Assembly (NCBI RefSeq): GCF_016862955.1
Contig: NZ_BONY01000017.1
Location: 1 to 64,000, forward strand
Origin: Rhizocola hellebori
GTDB lineage: Bacteria; Actinomycetota; Actinomycetes; Mycobacteriales; Micromonosporaceae
DNA length: 64,000 nt
Direction: 5' to 3'
The translations under genes and the position numbers were made by a program. The notes beneath the pieces were generated by a model, which saw nothing but the letters and a program-made list of their open reading frames with translations, made no database searches and had not been told where the DNA came from. This document shows, piece by piece, positions 61,751 to 64,000 of this stretch; position 1 is the stretch's first letter, and the number at the start of each line of letters is the position of its first letter.

Positions 61751-62466
61751 GACCGCACCGCCGTTGGTTTGCCGAGACCGAAATACGCCTCGGTGACCTC
61801 CTCGCGGGTGACCGCGCCTGCGTGCGCCGTCAGCGCGACGCGCCCGTCGCGCAGGCACACGATCCGGTCCGCGACCGACATTGCCCGGCCGAGATCCTGC
61901 TCGACCAGCACGAGGGTGGTTCCGGCCCGGATGAGCCGATCCAGCGACTTGTAGACGGCCTCCGTCGCCACCGGGGAAAGGCCAAGGGAAACCTCGTCGA
62001 TGAGCAGCAATCTTGGGTTCGTCAGGAGGGCTCGCGCAATCGCTGTGCTCTGCTGTTCGCCGCCGGAAAGCGTCGAGGCACGCCGCCGCAGCGCTTGCCG
62101 CAACATCGGAAAGGCCTCTAAGACCATCTCCAGCTCCCAGCCGCCAGGCCGTGACCGTGCGACCCGCAGGTTCTCCTCGACGGTCATCTCCGGGAAAAGG
62201 CGGCGGCCTTCAGGCACAAGCGCGATGCCCGCGGCGACCCGCCGATCGGCGGGCAGGCGGGTGATGTCGGATCCATCAAAGTGGACGGTGCCGCCCCCGA
62301 TTGGGTGTACGCCGGCGATGGCGCGCAGCAGGGTCGACTTGCCGGCGCCGTTGGCCCCCACCAGCGCCAGCACTTCGCCTCGGCCGATGGTCAGGCTCAC
62401 TTCGCGGACCGCGGGCAATTGGCCGTGCCGCGCCGTCAGATTGCGAACGTTGAGAAGCTCAGTCAT
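61747..62466 (-). CDS. livF: second LIV-type ABC ATPase (LivF)
   Basis: The 239-residue ATPase has Walker A GANGAGKST, LSGGEQQSTAIARAL, Walker B LLLIDEVSLGLSP and VEQD. It is the LivF-type short ATPase. The ATG overlaps the livG stop by four bases. Confidence 0.88.
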   Translation of the reverse strand: MTELLNVRNLTARHGQLPAVREVSLTIGRGEVLALVGANGAGKSTLLRAIAGVHPIGGGTVHFDGSDITRLPADRRVAAGIALVPEGRRLFPEMTVEENLRVARSRPGGWELEMVLEAFPMLRQALRRRASTLSGGEQQSTAIARALLTNPRLLLIDEVSLGLSPVATEAVYKSLDRLIRAGTTLVLVEQDLGRAMSVADRIVCLRDGRVALTAHAGAVTREEVTEAYFGLGKPTAVRS

Positions 62467-63197
62467 GCCGACACCACCGCCTTGCCCAGATATGCGTCTA
62501 CCACTGCCGGGTCGCGCAGCACCGCATCGGGCGGACCATCGGCGATGACCCGCCCGGATTCCATGCAGACCAATCGGTCCACCACCTGGACCAGAACCGG
62601 TACCAGATGTTCGATCCAGACCACGGCGATGCCGAGCAGCCGCAGCCGCAGGATGAGGCCGACCAGCTGGTCGGCCTCCGCCTCCGTCAGACCCGCTCCG
62701 ATCTCGTCGAGCAGCAGCACCCGCGGGCCGGTCGCCAGCGCCCGCGCCAGCTCTAGCCGCTTACGATGCAGCAGCCCAAGGCTGACGGCGCGGCGGTTGG
62801 CCAGATCGATGAGCCCGCACGTGGTCAGCACGTCGATGCATCGCTCATAGGCGGTGTTGCCGCGTAGCCCAGCGCCGGCCGATGCGCCTACGAACACGTT
62901 CTCCAAAACGGTCATGCCACCGAATGGCCGCGGAATCTGGAATGCCCTTCCGATTCCATGCCGACAGCGCTTTTCAGGCCGCATTCCGGTGATGTCACGC
63001 CCGTCGAGCCGGACGGTGCCCTCCGACGCTGCCACCACGCCTGTCAGGACGTTGAGCAGGGTGGTCTTTCCGGCGCCGTTGGGTCCGACGACGCCGACAG
63101 CTTCGCCCTGGCCGACGTGAAAGTCAACGCGGTCAAGCACTCTCAGCTCACCATATACTTTGGACAGACGGTGGCCGACAAGGACGGCCGTACTCAT
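62463..63197 (-). CDS. livG: second LIV-type ABC ATPase (LivG)
   Basis: The 244-residue ATPase has Walker A GPNGAGKTT, FQIPRPFGGMTVLENVFVGAS typical of LivG, and VLLLDEIGAGLTEAE as Walker B. The ABC signature is unusual: SLGLLHRKRLELA in place of the usual LSYGxQR. Its ATG overlaps the livK stop by four bases. Confidence 0.87.
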   Translation of the reverse strand: MSTAVLVGHRLSKVYGELRVLDRVDFHVGQGEAVGVVGPNGAGKTTLLNVLTGVVAASEGTVRLDGRDITGMRPEKRCRHGIGRAFQIPRPFGGMTVLENVFVGASAGAGLRGNTAYERCIDVLTTCGLIDLANRRAVSLGLLHRKRLELARALATGPRVLLLDEIGAGLTEAEADQLVGLILRLRLLGIAVVWIEHLVPVLVQVVDRLVCMESGRVIADGPPDAVLRDPAVVDAYLGKAVVSA

Positions 63198-64000
63198 GCG
63201 TATGGCTTGAGCTGCGCCGAGACCGGCACGCTCGGGTCGCACGAGTTCTCGCACAAGACGAAGTCCAGCGGAAACCGGCCGGAGCCTGCCGTGACCCACT
63301 GGCCGCCAAGGATGGGGGTGGTGACCACGTTTGCGTTGGGCCCCTTGCCCCATTGCAGGTGTCCCACAGGCGTCTCCACCTCGAGGGTGCCGATCGCCTT
63401 GGCCACGGCCTCCTTGTCCTTGGGGTCGCCTGCCGCGCGCAACGCAGCCGCAGCCACATCGAAAAGCGCCAGGCTCGGACCGAGCTGCTGGCTCCACTGC
63501 TTGCCCGCCGAGTCCCGGTAGCCGGTCGCCAGATCCTTGGAGGTCACGTTGGTCAGCGACGACCTGTAGGGGAAAGTAGGTGTCCAGTAAGCCGCGCCGG
63601 CCAGGTTGACACCGATCGGGCCAAGGGATTCGATCTGGGAAGGGAACAGGCCGGTCTTGGCGGTCTGGCAGATTTTTGGCTTGTACCCTTGCTGCGCCGA
63701 CTGCTGCCAGAAGGTCGCGAAGTCCGAGGGGATCGGGAAGGTGTTGAAGATCTCGCAGCCCTCCTGTTTGAACTTGGCGATCTGCGCGGAGTAGTCGTTC
63801 GTGCCGTCGGTGTATGCGCCGGGATCCACAATCTGGTAACCGCCTTTAACCAGCATCGGCCCCAGCACCTGGCGGATGGCGTTGCCCGTGGAGTCGTTGG
63901 GCCACATCACACCCACCTTGTTGTTTGTCTTCACCTGGGGCCACAGGTTCACGTAGGCCAGGCGGAATTCCTCCACGCCGAAGCAGAAATGATAGGTGTA
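63194..64000 (-). CDS. livK: second LIV-type substrate-binding protein (partial at the window edge)
   Basis: The C-terminal 268 or so residues of a type I binding protein are present: VGVMWPNDSTGNAIRQVLGPML, KFKQEGCEIFNTFPIPSDFATFWQQSA and ALFDVAAAALRAAG. The frame runs off the window at 64000, so the signal peptide is not seen. Two cysteines lie near the C-terminus (LCENSCDP). It heads the second importer operon livK-G-F-H-M. The ligand is unknown. Confidence 0.83.
   Translation of the reverse strand, partial: YTYHFCFGVEEFRLAYVNLWPQVKTNNKVGVMWPNDSTGNAIRQVLGPMLVKGGYQIVDPGAYTDGTNDYSAQIAKFKQEGCEIFNTFPIPSDFATFWQQSAQQGYKPKICQTAKTGLFPSQIESLGPIGVNLAGAAYWTPTFPYRSSLTNVTSKDLATGYRDSAGKQWSQQLGPSLALFDVAAAALRAAGDPKDKEAVAKAIGTLEVETPVGHLQWGKGPNANVVTTPILGGQWVTAGSGRFPLDFVLCENSCDPSVPVSAQLKPYA

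Noticed and set aside
1-64000. CRISPR array or intact insertion sequence
   Set aside because: No regularly spaced direct repeats and no transposase or integrase gene were seen.

Overview
The window is high-GC DNA with dense, often 1-4 base overlapping genes, GTG starts and actinobacterial gene content: a Rv0081-Rv0087-type hyc operon, a homologue of the mycothiol-dependent protein Rv2466c, egtABCD, and MocR/Rrf2/MarR regulators. It is most likely a chromosomal piece of an actinomycete (Mycobacteriales or Pseudonocardiales fit best). The species cannot be named from the sequence alone.

Layout. 0-3.2 kb is a decayed accessory patch: a tRNA-like 3' fragment, a frameshifted Fic gene with a coupled small upstream ORF, a deleted ADP-ribosylglycohydrolase and a MerR regulator. 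4.1-11.8 kb is an ArsR-headed operon for a membrane complex related to complex I and group 4 hydrogenases; its large subunit has lost the nickel-binding cysteines. 12-18.8 kb holds chorismate synthase, two inverted copies of a MocR/SelW-like/Rrf2 module (the left copy degraded), an AlkC-type glycosylase and MarR/YjbR genes.

19.1-39.8 kb looks like an arylamine-type biosynthetic region. It encodes a dedicated class II DAHP synthase, aminodeoxychorismate synthase and an aminodeoxychorismate lyase-like protein (route to p-aminobenzoate). It also encodes LuxE- and LuxC-like acid activation and reduction enzymes, two more ANL-family proteins, a large FAD/NAD(P) protein, a sulfotransferase with CysD and CysN, a thioredoxin-fold protein and an arylamine N-acetyltransferase. 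39.8-47.2 kb on the minus strand is a branched-chain-amino-acid-type ABC importer operon that also carries a fused LivH/LivM-like permease and a haloalkane dehalogenase.

48.1-52.3 kb is egtABCD (ergothioneine) without egtE. 52.4-59.8 kb is a compact six-gene operon: an indigoidine-synthetase-type NRPS (A-Ox-T-TE, glutamine-like code), a tautomerase, a pseudouridine-5'-phosphate-glycosidase-like C-glycosidase, a HAD phosphatase, a uracil phosphoribosyltransferase and a DMT exporter. This is the gene set of minimycin (oxazinomycin) C-nucleoside biosynthesis with its self-resistance genes. The DUF4243 ring-forming enzyme is not present and a tautomerase is added, so the product may be a different C-nucleoside. 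59.9-64 kb is a second LIV-type ABC importer that runs off the window edge.
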